DNA of 64,000 nucleotides from Cloeon dipterum (lineage: Eukaryota; Arthropoda; Insecta; Ephemeroptera; Baetidae), in NCBI RefSeq assembly GCF_949628265.1, contig NC_088789.1:4890886-4954885 (forward strand). Direction: 5' to 3'. The notes beneath the pieces were generated by a model, which worked only from the letters and a program-made list of their open reading frames with translations, made no database searches and was not told the DNA's origin. The position numbers were made by a program, and so were the translations under genes. Shown one piece after another: positions 47,601 through 60,042 of the stretch. Numbering within the stretch: position 1 is the stretch's first letter; each line of letters opens with the position of its first letter.

Positions 47601-49340
47601 TAATTACAAGGTGCCGAGCGAAAGAGTTTCAAATAATTTTCTAACTGTGAAAAAATATAAGCGGAATAAAATCTATAAAATTATGCTTTATTTAGTTTTC
47701 AGTGCATGCATTGCAAATATTGCAAATCTAGGGCAGTGAGAAAAGCGCTCAAAATCGACCGTTTTGTATCAACTTCTCTCGATTGGAGAGGAAAAATGCG
47801 TGGTGCGGGTTTGTTGCTGGGCTTGGCCAGCGAACACGTTTAATTTATTGCCTCGTCGTGCGAATACAGCAGCGCCGCGGCATCATGATAAGTACAAAAA
47901 GGAGAGCCTCACGGTGGAATAATTATTCAGCTAGCCATTCATTTTGACCCATATTCGAAAAAATCGCGAAAAAAGAAAGAGGCGGAGAAGTGACGAGCTT
48001 ACTGTGTGTTTGCGGATTCCTCGGCAGCACGCAGCAGTCGGCGTGGAATTAATCATCGCACCATGAACTTGACGCCAATTTGCGTCGCCATAATTGCATT
48101 AAAAACCCGGAGCAAACATACTCGCGCGGCGCCGACCTTCAAGTGGTGTGCGTTGTAAAAACGCTCGACTGACTGCATAGAGGAGGCTCAACCCTTTTGC
48201 TCATCTCCTCCAAATTCTGGCGAGTGAGCACGAAACTAGAAGGAAATCGCTCTCGCCGCGGAAGCGCACTTCCATCAACCTCTGATCTCGACGCCTTGAT
48301 AATGGGCCAATTTCGTTTCTTCGCCGTAAACCCGAAATTCACTGTTCTTTTAATCTTGCTCGGCTCCAATTAACGCACCAAATTACGGTGTGATTAAGAA
48401 TTTCTGCTTATGTGTTGACTGTAAAAGCGAAAACTTTTTTTTTCGTTGATTTGCGGCTGCCAGAGGAATTGTAATTGGATATCTTAATACGGCCGCAAAA
48501 TTGCACTTTCAATTAGCTTAATGTTTACGTGCTACTTTTTATCAAGTGCCAAAATTCACGCGCAACTAACTCTTAAAAATGACTATTCCTGCCTTTCTTT
48601 GAGAGACACAATCGATTGGTTCCGTTGCAGGAAGAAAAAAATCAATGAACGCGAAACCATCGCGATTTAGAACCGTATTTTTTAGAAAGCATTCCTTTGC
48701 TTTTGAGGATAAAAAGTGTTGTGATAAAAGTTGTCTATTTTAGCTGCAATTTTAGTGGAAACGTAAAGTTTTCATATTCAGTAAAAAATTTGCTTTAAAA
48801 ATTGTTTTCATTACAGCTAAATATGCGATAATACTTTTTTAAATCAATATTACAAGCATATTTTATATTTCTTGCTCAAAGTATGCACTGTTGGGTTGTA
48901 TACAATTTTCTATACCTCTTTCTTGATTGATTTTCCTATGAGGGGAAATACGCACCATGCATGATAATGATCCTAATTCTTGTCGCACATTAAACAGCAT
49001 TGTCTTTTCTTCTTGTTAAAATACCGTGCAATTTTTTTTAAATTCTGAGCTTTTAATTTTCATAATTTTTAAGATTACTTCCGTCATAACGTTACACGTA
49101 CGTAGGCTCTAAGACTCGAAAAGTCGAGGCATTCACAGTTTAAATCCCGCCCTGAAACAAGCCTGCGGGAGAGTTTAATAATTCGAGAATCCAGTTTCGC
49201 AAGTCGGTTCTTAATTAGGCTAATCTGGAAAAACTGCTCGATGACAGACATCGTCGAGGCACCGGCAGGCGCAAGGTCAGTGACCGGCTCAGCTCAAAAA
49301 GAGTGTACCTGACGCGTAATTCAGGTCGCTCGAGACTCAC
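44700..49340. other. No gene recognised
   Basis: Non-coding in appearance. It holds a short (ACG)n-like run at about 46.92 kb and GC-richer patches at about 45.5-46.1 and 47.8-48.3 kb, with open frames on both strands but no domain. Nothing else can be supported. Confidence 0.45.
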
Positions 49341-49485
49341 CTTTGCAGTCGGAGGGTGTGGGGGCGTCGCGGCTCACCACTCGGGGTGGCGCATCGGCAT
49401 CCAGAGTGACTTATCCGAATAATTTGGGCAAAATCCAACAAGGGCACTGAGGATGCACTGTGACACCTGTCAAACACCTGATTGG
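49341..49485 (-). promoter_or_regulatory. Candidate minus-strand promoter and first exon with CCAAT box
   Basis: A GC-rich island carries, on the minus strand, a CCAAT box at 49481-49485. About 140 bases downstream is a strong donor (CTGCAAAG followed by GTGAGTCT) at 49341/49340. No TATA box is obvious. It could be a distal non-coding first exon of myosin VIIa, about 8.7 kb upstream of its ATG, or of an unseen gene. Open frames on both strands are composition-driven, and the + frame from 49460 starts at GTG, not ATG. Confidence 0.25.
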
Positions 49486-50071
49486 CTTGCTCTTGCTCGC
49501 CGAGTCAGCCGAGTGCACCGCACAGTACTCCGCGAGAGCAGGTGAGCGAGAGTGGTGCGCCCTGGCGCACAGGTTCGGCGGCCGCGCCAGACGTGCTTGC
49601 CGTTCTGCTCGAGACATCTGGCGTGCCGCTCAACCACCAACAGAATCCTATGATGCTCGGGATGCCCTGGAGGAAGTTGTTACACAGATAAATCGCAATG
49701 AAAAATAAATCTCAATTGCTGAATTTCATATTGAAATTATATAACAACTTTTAATAAATTATTATTTTTGGATATAATTTTCTATTTTAATTCAAATAAA
49801 TTAAATTTTCATAGTAATTTTTATACTTTCCTGCTGGGTTTTACTGTAAATGGTTAATCCTGGTGTGCACCTTTCTAGCTTGCGTGAATGAGATTAACTA
49901 GGAAAATGCCTATAGCCTTTTAATACACTCTAGGTTCCACTTTGTTTATTGATATGGACCAGTAGGGCAACTTTGCCCCATACTTGCCAACATCCACTAA
50001 AAGAACGGGTTTTCAGTAGTGAGGAAACGTCTGATCTTCGATTGTCCGTTCAAATGCAATTGAGTTCTTAT

Positions 50072-50415
50072 TCATACATGTATATAATATTTGGCTACAG
50101 ATTGCTCCAGCACTGAGACAATTACAAACGGCGCCAGGAGTCGCACCCGATGCGCTCTGGATCTACCTAACAAATCAACATCGTACACTGGTAGTGTGGG
50201 AGCAACACGTCTTACCTTCACAGGACCAAGCTCACCTTCAACGTGTGCTGTTCCCTGTCATTCGTTATTCAATCGCGATATTATTGGGCCCACATATAGC
50301 TCGTTGTTAACTGCGACTATAACAGGTGTACCTGATGTCTCATCGCAGAAAAATCTTCCTATCAAATCAATAGCTATATAGAAATTAAAATCTTTCTCGT
50401 TGTCGGATAATTAAT
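50072..50415. other. Multi-frame open stretch of unknown nature
   Basis: On the + strand two frames are open after an acceptor-like CTACAG at 50100. One of them (to about 50381) is Ser/Thr-rich with several cysteines. On the minus strand a frame from about 50415 to 50072 is protein-like in composition (LIGRFFCDETSGTPVIVAV, then ELYVGPIISRL) but contains a TGA at 50260-50258. It could be a decayed gene or transposon remnant on the minus strand, a terminal exon on the + strand, or chance. No family is recognised. Confidence 0.2.
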
Positions 50416-50751
50416 TCTGCTGGAGATATCATTTAAAATTTAGCTCATCTTCCACTTCTTGCGGTCAATGAATTGCGATAATTAGTAGCAACAGAACCTC
50501 ATCTTGTTTACCTTGCGTCAATAGTGGGCAAACATATGTAGCTATATTTTGCGTTTGTTCATGATATTTTCATTGATGACATTATTTGCCTGCAATCAAA
50601 ATCATACAAGAACCAAACATTAATAGAGACGTTTTTTACCAATTCACAAAACTGAATTAAACCTGAAAATTTACATCGACGTATAAAAAAACTCGGGCAC
50701 TCTTGCCAGTCGTAGAAATAAAAATAGCTTCATTACTTTTTCAAGAACATT

Positions 50752-50757
50752 TTTATT
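50752..50757 (-). terminator. Poly(A) signal of the chitin-binding protein gene
   Basis: AATAAA on the minus strand, about 195 bases beyond the stop codon at 50952-50954, giving a short 3' untranslated region. Confidence 0.65.
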
Positions 50758-50951
50758 TCTTGTTCAGTTGCACCACAAAATTTAGGGCTTAAAATAAATA
50801 AGTATGTATATCAGTTACAATCTAAAAGCCATTAAACTTAAAAAGTATTTGTACACAAGAGCGCTTCAAACCAGTCCTTTTTTAGGTCTAACAATAAGCG
50901 CAGTTATAGGTTTGCACCACATGGTCGCATTATGGCAGTGGAATATAATCC

Positions 50952-51578
50952 TTAAAGTTCCTGGCACGCGCCGCTCTGTCTGCACTCGCCGTCCGCAAAG
51001 TAAAACCCTTTGGCGCACGAACCTGTCGCTGCTCTTTGTTCATTTAAACACGCAACGAATCTGGTACACTTTGTGCCTTTTACCACGTGTCGTCCGTCCG
51101 GTTTCCCAGCGCAGTCGCTGTGGCCATTCTTCACAGCCGCTGGACAGTGGCCCTTAGGAGTGCATTTGGACCCGTCGAAGATGCGGCCGTTGCTGCAAGT
51201 CAGGGTGCGTATCCTGTTCTCGTCCAGGCAGAAAAAGTACTGCCTGCACCCTGAGGAGGAGTCGGCGTGGTAGCCATTGCTCTTGCCGATGCAGTCCGAA
51301 GACCAGTACGGACACTCAAAGGACGTGTCCACCAAACAGGTAGTACCGTTGTAGGCGTAACCCTCCGGGCAAAGGTAGGTAATAGCCTTGCCCTGGAAGC
51401 AGTAGAGGTAGCTCCGGCAGCCTGAGGACAGGGCGTCCTGGTAGTAGCCGTCGGTTTTGTTGAAACAGGAGTTCAACAGAGGAGGTGTGCATGAGGAACC
51501 AGGGCTGCATTTTTGAGTAGTGATGTTGAAGATCTGAAAAAGTACAAGAAATATTTTAATGATTTATGTACAAAAAAT

Positions 51579-51637
<59 letters not shown>

Positions 51638-54600
51638 AGTTCTAATTATTCAGTTTAGTCCCATTAATTAAAAAGGTTAAAATCAATCAACTTATCAATT
51701 TATCTGAAATGCTGTCAACATTTGAAAATTGTTACAGATTATTTACATCGACTTCATAGTATAATTATGCAACCCGCTTATCAACTGAATGCAGACGGTT
51801 GCCTACATCAAAACTGTTTAAGTCAATGTCGATATTATCAGGGTCCTACAGCGCTGTGCTGTTAGGTTGTGGAACTCAGCCAACACAACAGGAACAAAAT
51901 ATTTCTGGGAACGCACCTGTCCGTTTGGACACTCGTAGATCTGACTTCGGACTCCAGCGGCTGAGCAGTAGAAGTAACCTCTGCACGAGGGTGTGCTGGA
52001 AACACCAGGACTGGAGGAACAGGAAGGAATCTCCTCTATGCTGTTGTGTCCGCAAGACGTGACCTCCGCTTGGTTGACGCAGGTGAGGCCGTTGAACGAC
52101 ATGGAGGTTGGACATTCGCCCCGCTGGACCACTTTACCGTTTTCACACATCAAGTAGCTTGAGCAACCACCTCTGAGGTAATCTCTAGAAAAATAATTAC
52201 AAAGGAAAATGTTAGACTCATGATAAGTAAACAAATTATTAATTAGAATTTTTAATTTCATTATTGCAACCGATTACGCAACCCAGACAGACCTTCAAGA
52301 AAAAAAAATTGACTCACTGCTAAAAAATAATATTCCTCTGCGCACAAGATAAAAACGAAATTATGTAAATGAGTGATTATAATTTGTATACCTGTGGACG
52401 CCATCGTTCAGGCCGAGGCAGGCGTCCTTGGGCAGGTCGAGCGCCTGCTGGGCTGGCGGCTGCGGCCGGCACTCGACCAGGGCGCCTGGCACGCACATGA
52501 GGCCGTTGAAGAGGGTGCCCTCGGCGCAGGTCCTGCTGAGCGCGAGGACTCCACCCTTGCAGAGCCAGTAGGCGGTGCAGGCGGTGTCCCAGTGGTAGCC
52601 GTCGGGTCTGGAGGCGCAGTCTTGAGCGGCGCCGGTGGCGGCAGCGGTCGCGGCTGCAGCAAAGCGTCGCTCGTTAAAGTCTCCATAAACATTAAGAAGC
52701 AGATTTATTCTGCTGCCGCGCGGCTAATTATGTAAGCACAGCACCGCGGTGAGCATTTGAGGATAACCGCGCGCGGCCGGGGCAGCCGGCGTGCCTGCAG
52801 CGCGCGTGACGTCATGCACTCTCGCAGGTTCCGTCTGGAAATCCGGGAGCGCGCCGAGTGGAAGGTAACGATCTGACCGCCTCCAACCATATATTACACG
52901 CAGCCTTACGCAAAACAACACTATATGCCACTTAATTATTCGCATTCTTCAGGCCAGGAATGTCAAGAACGCCAATTAAAAAATTAAGCCCGCTCCGACC
53001 GCCGCTCGCTCCGCTGCTAAAATGTGCTAATTGACTTATTGCCGCCGATGACCGCTTTTTATGTCCGGCTAGCACCGTCGCTGCTGGTGCATCCTTGTAC
53101 TGATGAGCCGCTTTTTTGCCTTCTTCAAACTCAAAGCCGTAGATCAACATTTTTTTTCACAAAAACTTGCTCTGTCGCCGAGCGCCTTTTTCGACTAAAT
53201 GTAAATGCAAACATTCGCCTTGGATGTTATGGCTACAAATGCTAATTAAAGAAATAAAAGAGCAATGACACTTTTGAACAAACAGTACTTGACGTTCAAC
53301 ATCTTTTGCAAAAAAATTACAAGTGCAGAACGTAAACATCAAACACTTTTACAACCTCAAGGTGTTACTCGAGCGCGAAGCAACCAAGTGTCTGTCTGCA
53401 GTATTGTTTCAAAATCATTTTGAAAACGCCATTTATATATTTGCCACTTGTTCTTGTTCGATTGTGAGAGACTCCTGATCATGACGCCAATCATGCTCGA
53501 TTCGAATTGAATTTATTCCACTCGCTTTGCCAAGAGAATGTCCCGATCAATCATCGAGCGAACTGCTTGATGCGATTAAAATTTATGCTGCTCAAGTGTC
53601 ACCTCTCTCGCCTGCACTTTAATCAAACCGTGCAAACATAGAGCCGCGCGCGTGAAAGACACCTTCAGGTGGCGGCAAGCGATGGTGTCAGACGGATGTT
53701 TCCATACTTGCGTATGTTAGGAAAGAAGAAGTGTACTAGACAAACACTCTGTTTTCGGTCTCAAGGCTTCTTGCATTGGATTATAGCGTACATCATTATA
53801 CGAAGAGAGCGCTCGTCAGTTCTCTCTTGATTTTTTCCTGAACATTTTATTTCACATTTGTTCACATTTTCATCGTCTTCAAAAGTGATTTGGCGTCTGA
53901 TCAACAAATAATTTCGATAAAGCATGATTTTTTCTGAATTATTTTATTTCAACAAGAATAATACATATATTAGCGATCAATAACGATTAGACTTGGGCCT
54001 TTTAGTTGATTTTTATGATCAAAAGGGTCATTGTCTGTAGTCATTTTTTGGCTAAAATATTTAGTTTTCGTCTGTAAAAGAAGTTTTCAGATATTTAAAA
54101 ATCGATTCATGTTTAATCTCAGGAAACGGAAATTCAGTGTATTATTTAAACCTGCATATATTTCATAATATATTTTCGAGATTTTTGAAGGGCAAAAATT
54201 CCATGAAGGCTTAGGAACAATTTGTATTTAAAGTGCTCTTAGTTGCTTAATTGGCAAAAATTGTTAGTAAAGTTGATTTTATGACAGTTAATATTGAATA
54301 TGCATAATATCATATCATTCGAATCGTTGTAGCATGTTATCAGTTACAAATAGGCAAAAAAAGAGATAGCCGCCAAAAATTCCTAAGTGTGATAAAAAAT
54401 GAGAAATTTTATAAAACCCATTTAAAAATGTAAATAAGCCCATTTATTTTCTTAATTTACTCGATTAAAAGCTCACAACGATGAGCAAATTTGATTCAGA
54501 AACAAGTAATAGAGCAGCGGAAAAAAAATTATGCAAATCCTGAGGCAAAATTCCCTTCAATAGGTCGTAAAATGTAGTGAATGGTGCATTGTCAACGGTC

Positions 54601-55409
54601 ACGCCGGTCTAGAAGCGACTTAGACTTTGATAGACATTTAATGACCGTACACAAGACCTTGTTAGATTGTACGATGGTCAGGCGCAAATATTGCTCAACG
54701 CCCTTGTCGTGCATGTATGTTTGGAGGCAATGCACTTTCCGAGATGCAAAAGAGCGGCTTTTTGCCTCGATTTGCCAGGCGCACTTCAACTGAGCCAACA
54801 AAGATAGATGAGTTTTGTGTGCGCATATGTGACGCCAGGCGCAGTGTGTTTTAAAATGTGCCTGTCATATTTAGCCTTTTTTGCAAACGCTTAATTGGCT
54901 GCCTCTCAATATTTTGACATCTCACGTTCAGCCTATTTGAGAGGCACCAGGAATAACTCATCATTTATTCAGCATTTTTCACATAGCTTTGAAGGTTGTG
55001 TGCGCGACTGCAGAGTGCCTGGGAGAGCAATATTGCTTCCAAACAGGATTTAACACTTCAGAATTTTGGCATTCTTTCAAAATGAACAACGTTTGTATTC
55101 CTGACGCTTTCTCGTCTAATGATAATCTCATTCTTTAAAATAAACATTTCCCAATCCATCAGTAACGTAAAGAATGCATGCCTGATTATGTAATTAGAAA
55201 ACTTTCTTGCCAAAGCCCAACAGTAGGTTAGAATTCGACGATTTGTCCCAGTTAAAAAAAGACGCCCTATCAAATTGATATTGATTAATTTTTTAAAAAA
55301 TATACCTTTCAGAGGCCAAATCTGTGCACATGGGAAGAAAAAAATCTGGTATATAAAGATGAGTTAACATACCTGCAAGGAAAACCAAAACAAATTGCTC
55401 TGGGTTCAT
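50952..55409 (-). CDS. Secreted protein with six chitin-binding type-2 (peritrophin-A) domains
   Basis: Probably an extracellular chitin-binding protein of the cuticle or gut peritrophic matrix. Four exons, 5' to 3': 55373-55409, 52392-52653, 51917-52184, 50952-51533; 1149 nt, 382 residues. The signal peptide (MNPEQFVLVFLAAATAAATG, cleavage near residue 20-22) is split by the 2.7-kb first intron, which ends at GCTTTGCTGCAG. Six six-cysteine repeats follow, beginning near DCASRPDGYH (residue 24), ACLGLNDGVH, SCSSSPGV, SCFNKTDGYY, DCIGKSNGYH and DCAGKPDGRH. Each has the aromatic CxxYxxC-type core (for example CSSYLMC, CRGYFYC, CRSYLYC, CRQYFFC) seen in ChtBD2 domains; repeats 1 and 6 have CTAYWLC and CTRFVAC. 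There is no mucin-type Ser/Thr linker and no catalytic domain, so it is neither a chitinase nor a deacetylase. Six domains exceed the three of obstructor/CPAP3 proteins and point to a peritrophin-like member. A TATA box lies upstream. Confidence 0.9.
51581..51637. repeat. (GA)n microsatellite followed by a G run
   Basis: About 24 GA units end in nine G. It lies in the last intron of the chitin-binding protein gene, within 50 bases of the 3' splice site of exon 4 (51533). Read along the transcript it is C9(TC)24, a long pyrimidine tract upstream of that acceptor. Confidence 0.95.
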
Positions 55410-56825
55410 GCTGCATGTGTTGCTGTTTTCGCCGCTCAGTGATCGTGACTTGTGGCGCGGGCCAGGCGCTCCTCAACCTCTTATACCCTGGACAGTCCCC
55501 CGCCTAGCCAGCCTAGCCAAGCACTTTGATCCCCTGGATTTGCATCGCAAAAGCCGGCCACAGCCGCACACTCACGACTGACCGAATTTCTGCACTTGCC
55601 CTTTCCTAGGATTACACGCCGAAAATTATGCTAATTTTCCTGCTGGGGATTGGGGATTGACGTATGCCGCGCTACAGCGCGTCTGCTCTGAAAGGAAAAC
55701 CCCACGAGTCAAAAGATGCGCAGAAAACTGGATCTTTGGTGAGCCTGCTGCAAGCACGAGCTCAATTTCGAGACTGCAGCTGTGTATAGTTTCCTCGTCG
55801 ATTCCCAGTACTCGGCTAATTATCGCCTACGTTAACGCGTCAATCTCTCGAAAGCATGCCCAATTATTAATTCACTTTTCTCTCTCCTAGTTACACATGT
55901 TCTAAGTCTTTAGCCATCATGGAAAGATTATAAATACTTAATATACTTAACTTTATTTACTCCTTATTTGGATGACTAAGCTAATGATGCAGATATTTTA
56001 AACGTGTTATTTTTTAATTGAGAATGCAATTAAAGAATTGATTTATTTGTTTTAACACACTAATCGTACATTACAAGGCAACAAGGTGTATTTCTGACAA
56101 GAGTTCAGTTTATTTTCCTATCTAGAAGAAGAATAATTACTCATTTTCTAGATATTTTTTAGGAAAACTATTGCTGACTTGGCCAAATGAGGCCAAAACA
56201 TTGGGATCTCCAGTATGAGGAAGGAGTGCAAGGTCATTTTTCTTTCCAAATTTCACAAAATACCACCAATCAACAAAACAATTCTACGTTTAGTATAGGA
56301 GCCATTTGGAGATTTTTGTTTCTTAAAATTAACTTTTTTTCGTAGATTCAATAACATGTTTCACAAAACACTATAAGCTATAGGAGAAAATTGCTTTGAA
56401 TAATTATATTTTCCTTTGACCACATTTTGAGATTTTTAATGTGTCTATATTACATGAAACAATCTTGCTGTTTATGTTTTTGAACATCTACACATGTATA
56501 CTAGAGAGAACAAAACAAGACCGTGATTGATGTGTGCGATCGAGCTTTTTGGCAAACGCGCGTGGTCACTTGAACCTGGCGCCGGGAGCGAAATCTTCGC
56601 AGGCATCACTCACTGCCTCATTATATGGGCGCCTGAGCACTCATTAACGCGCGGTGCTGAATTTTTTGCCGTCTAGGCCCGCTCGTGCTCACGGGTGATA
56701 AATTCGCGAGTTGTGCCGCGCGCACGGATTTCCCTGAAAACGCAGACCAGTGGATGAGATCGAGGACCGATGGTGTGATTGATGAGGGAGTCATGGAGTT
56801 GCTTGGGGGTCACATCCGTATCGAG

Positions 56826-56827
<2 letters not shown>
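55410..56827. other. Upstream flank of the chitin-binding gene; no further gene recognised
   Basis: The promoter of the minus-strand gene is at the left. Beyond it, AT-rich sequence carries only short open frames without recognisable features. Confidence 0.45.
55478..55488 (-). promoter_or_regulatory. TATA box of the chitin-binding protein gene
   Basis: On the minus strand GGTATAAGAGG lies about 70 bases upstream of the ATG at 55409. A start about 30 bases downstream (near 55450) would give a 5' leader of about 40 bases. The position and the complete downstream gene support it. Confidence 0.55.

Positions 56828-56889
<62 letters not shown>
56828..56889. repeat. (TC)31 microsatellite
   Basis: The longest uninterrupted dinucleotide run in the window. 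Open frames through it on both strands read as artefactual Ser-Leu or Arg-Glu repeats. Confidence 0.97.
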
Positions 56890-56892
<3 letters not shown>

Positions 56893-59668
56893 TGGAAGAT
56901 GCGCTTCACCATTAGCATTACAGAAGAGGCAATAGTGCCAGGGGCGAATCTTCTCAAAGATAATCTAATCCGCTCTGTGTGATTCAAGCATCGTGATTTG
57001 CCAGACTCGGAAAATTAGCAATTTTGTGGTTTGGTAGGTTGCTTGTACGCACATGTTGAAATTCAGTAAAAGGATAATGTCCGCGTATACGTTTTTCTAT
57101 ATAGCTATGTTAAAAAAAGATTAGAAGACTGTTCTTGAGCATCATCTCATTAACTGTAGAATAATTTGGTATTAAAATTATCTAGCTTTAAAGAAAAAAA
57201 GGGACAGGCAAAACAATACTGACTAAGACAAATTCTCAGAGTGAAGTTTGTCTAATTCAAGAATAAGCAAAAGCATGGTTAATCCTACGCATAAAAATGA
57301 AATCTGTTATCCATCAGAGGATTTAAAAAAAAAATACTTCATTTACTTCGCTCAATAGTTTTTTCAATGTACAATAAATATAATGGAACTTAGATTGTCC
57401 TACTACATCTATAGTAAATTAGGATTGGATAAAAATTAAATACCAGCAACTTAAGTGCTAATTTACAAAGAGAAATTACAAGAGAGAAATTGAAACAGGA
57501 AATAAATAAATAAAATTTATTTTCAACAGTAAAAAATTAAACAATCATGATATGTCATGCTGCATATAAGGAGCACAAACCTCCCCTCTTGGTTGAACGA
57601 CCTTCTTACATAAATAACAAATGTGAACAGAAATTAATGGACCTGAACCAGTAATAATCCACTGATTTTATTTTAATTCTGGTGAATGTGTGTAAAAATT
57701 GGAGCCAACCAACAGTTTAATTTCCAGAAACTGTGATGAGAAGTGTAGGCACGCCACTGAATGCGAGGGGGCGACAAGAACGAAGCAGGATCGCAACATC
57801 CCCCCAAAATGGAACGAAATATACGCTGTTTGTGAATTTAGATCAGTGCAGGTCACGACCAATGTGTATATATAGTGTCTGCCTGGTGTTATTAACGTAC
57901 TTTTTGTGGTTCCTTTCTTTTATCTGCGCGCACGAGTGGAGCGGGGCAGCAGCTCGATCCGGCCGGCCTGCGGAGAGAGAGGCGCACGAATATTTATTTG
58001 TTCAAAATCACGACTTTTCCCGCATTATACCACATTATAAAAGAGAGGCAACGCTTGCTTTTTATAGAATGCGGATACGCGACCAGTGCGAGCTAGCGCG
58101 CTTGTGCTTTCAGCTTCTCTCAACAACCTGCCAGCAAAAACGACCTTATATTATATGTAAAGCCGACTTTTTGCAGCTAAACTCTCATGTTTTTGCTCTC
58201 ATCAAATCCGACATAAACAACAAGTCAACTCTTGTCATCTTCTGCAGCAGCAGCAGTCGAGTTTAAGATTTATATGCATATTTCACGCGGATGTTGGACG
58301 AATCACATTTAGATGGATGGCCATTAGTATTTTGCCAGTTTGCAACCAGTGGCGCAAAAAATATCCGCTCTCGTGCGTCACAATTAGGAAAGATCGTGAC
58401 GGGATCCGTTTTTAAACAATTTTCGTGTAATTCGCTTTTAATTTGTAAGAAATAAAATGAGTCTTAATCCTTTTTCGAACTGAGAGCGAATTCTGGTGTT
58501 TGCGTGACGACGAGAAGTTAATTATCGAAACGCTAGTCTTATTAAAACATAAAAAGGTGGGCTGTAAAGCAGCAAAGCGCGAGTGTTCACGAGTAGGGGC
58601 TCTGCACTGAATAAAACGTTCCATTTAAAATATTCATTATAGGTATAAAATATGCGTTTAGTTTACGTTCGATTTTAAGGCACTTCCGCTGCGATTTAAA
58701 GAGGATTGCTACTGCATAACCCTGGAAAATGCTGGTTGCCAATGCATTTGCTGCAGCATGAACTCATCCCATAGGATTCAGTTAAGCCTAAATTGAGCTA
58801 AGCAGCACAGTAAATTTTTTAGAAAGTTGCTGCAAAGCCAAACATTTTTCATTGTAATTTACAAAGAATAAAGTATATTATTTCATGCTATTTGATTTCA
58901 TTGTTTTTAAGTTGAAATAGCATTGTAAGCTAAATTTCGGGTTCTATGTAAGTGTCGCAATTGCAAAATATGCTTACAGTTCAAATCACCTTCACATAAA
59001 CTAAGTAACTGAAGTGATTAAAATTCTGAAACGATCAAAAATGTATGTTTTTATTGATTTTTAAGGGGGTATAAATGGGGTTGAACGGCATGCGCCGATC
59101 ATCCTTAAATTATACTTTATTTACCTAGGGGATGACCAGATGAATCAAATAAATTGTGCGTGTTTCTTGTTTACAAGACCCTTAAAATCCGAGATTTACA
59201 GTGATCACTAATCAAACATCTTAAATTATGCTTTTTCGTTATTTTCCATAGTACCCGCCAGCAAATTGTTAGCCAAGAAATATGCAGTTTACTTTTTTTT
59301 TAAATGTCCTGAAATATTTTTTTGATAATTTACCTGCGTTAAATTCAATGTCACATATATTCTGTGTATTTTAACTGTTTGGTCCAATTATAGATTTTAA
59401 TTTTTCCCATGAAATAGGGCTGCAGTGGACAGCCGAAAGGCAGAAAATAAAACAACGACCTATTTTCAACAAGGAATATCAGAATATTTCATCCATAAAT
59501 AGTAGTTCCTGTTTATTTTATAACTGTTGAATAGGAATGTATCGCATTTATTTCGCAATTTGCAAAAAAATTTCAACGGCATAACATTGTTGAGCTTCGA
59601 AATAAAAGCATTTTTGAACGCTATAACCGTGGGACCCTTGGAGTTAAAGATGGTAGAGATTAAGTTCC
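56890..59668. other. No gene recognised
   Basis: A 177-codon + frame at 57733-58266 is the longest open stretch, but it has no domain or convincing start, and the codons look like non-coding DNA. The remainder is AT-rich. Confidence 0.45.
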
Positions 59669-59723
59669 GACAATCCTGTTACCTCTTCATGTAATTGTTA
59701 TGGAAAGTAACAGGATGTTTGTC
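59669..59723 (+). ncRNA. Candidate microRNA-like hairpin
   Basis: The 5' arm 59669-59690 contains ATCCTGTTAC, exactly complementary to GTAACAGGAT in the 3' arm (59700-59723). Pairing continues with mismatches toward a 9-base loop (59691-59699), and GACA pairs with TGTC at the base. Arm lengths of 22-24 with an imperfect stem and small loop resemble a pre-miRNA. I do not recognise a known family, and pairing does not clearly continue below the base, which weakens the case. The inverted repeat is visible; function is inference. Confidence 0.25.
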
Positions 59724-60042
59724 CCATCGTCGGATCCTAATATTTTCCATCCATATGCTTGTTTTGGATGGAAGAGAATTAAAAATCAAAAGCACGTTCC
59801 TTTGGCGCTGAAAGTGTCCAAAATCAGCCAAGTGCCATTCGTCTACTTATTTGAGCGCTCTCATTGGTTGGCCTCCGAGTTGGTTTGTGAGCGGCGATAA
59901 ACGTAAACAAACGAAACAAGCCTGAGTCGAGGGTACGCCAACGCCGGCTTCAACTTTACCAGAATATTTCTTGAGCGACGCAGCGACTGCTTCCAAAAAA
60001 CGATTCTTGAGAAAGATACAGCCGCCCCTTCAGTTATAAATC

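Noticed and set aside
49460..49708. Signal-peptide-like + frame (TPVKHLIGLLLLAES)
   Set aside because: It starts with GTG, has an in-frame stop just upstream and no ATG, and overlaps a stronger minus-strand promoter-like arrangement.
56673..56987. Arg-Glu or Leu-Ser repeat proteins
   Set aside because: Pure translation of the (TC)n microsatellite. The same applies to frames over 14384-14694.
57733..58266. 177-codon + open frame
   Set aside because: No recognisable domain, no promoter or splice context, and unstructured mixture of residues; treated as chance.
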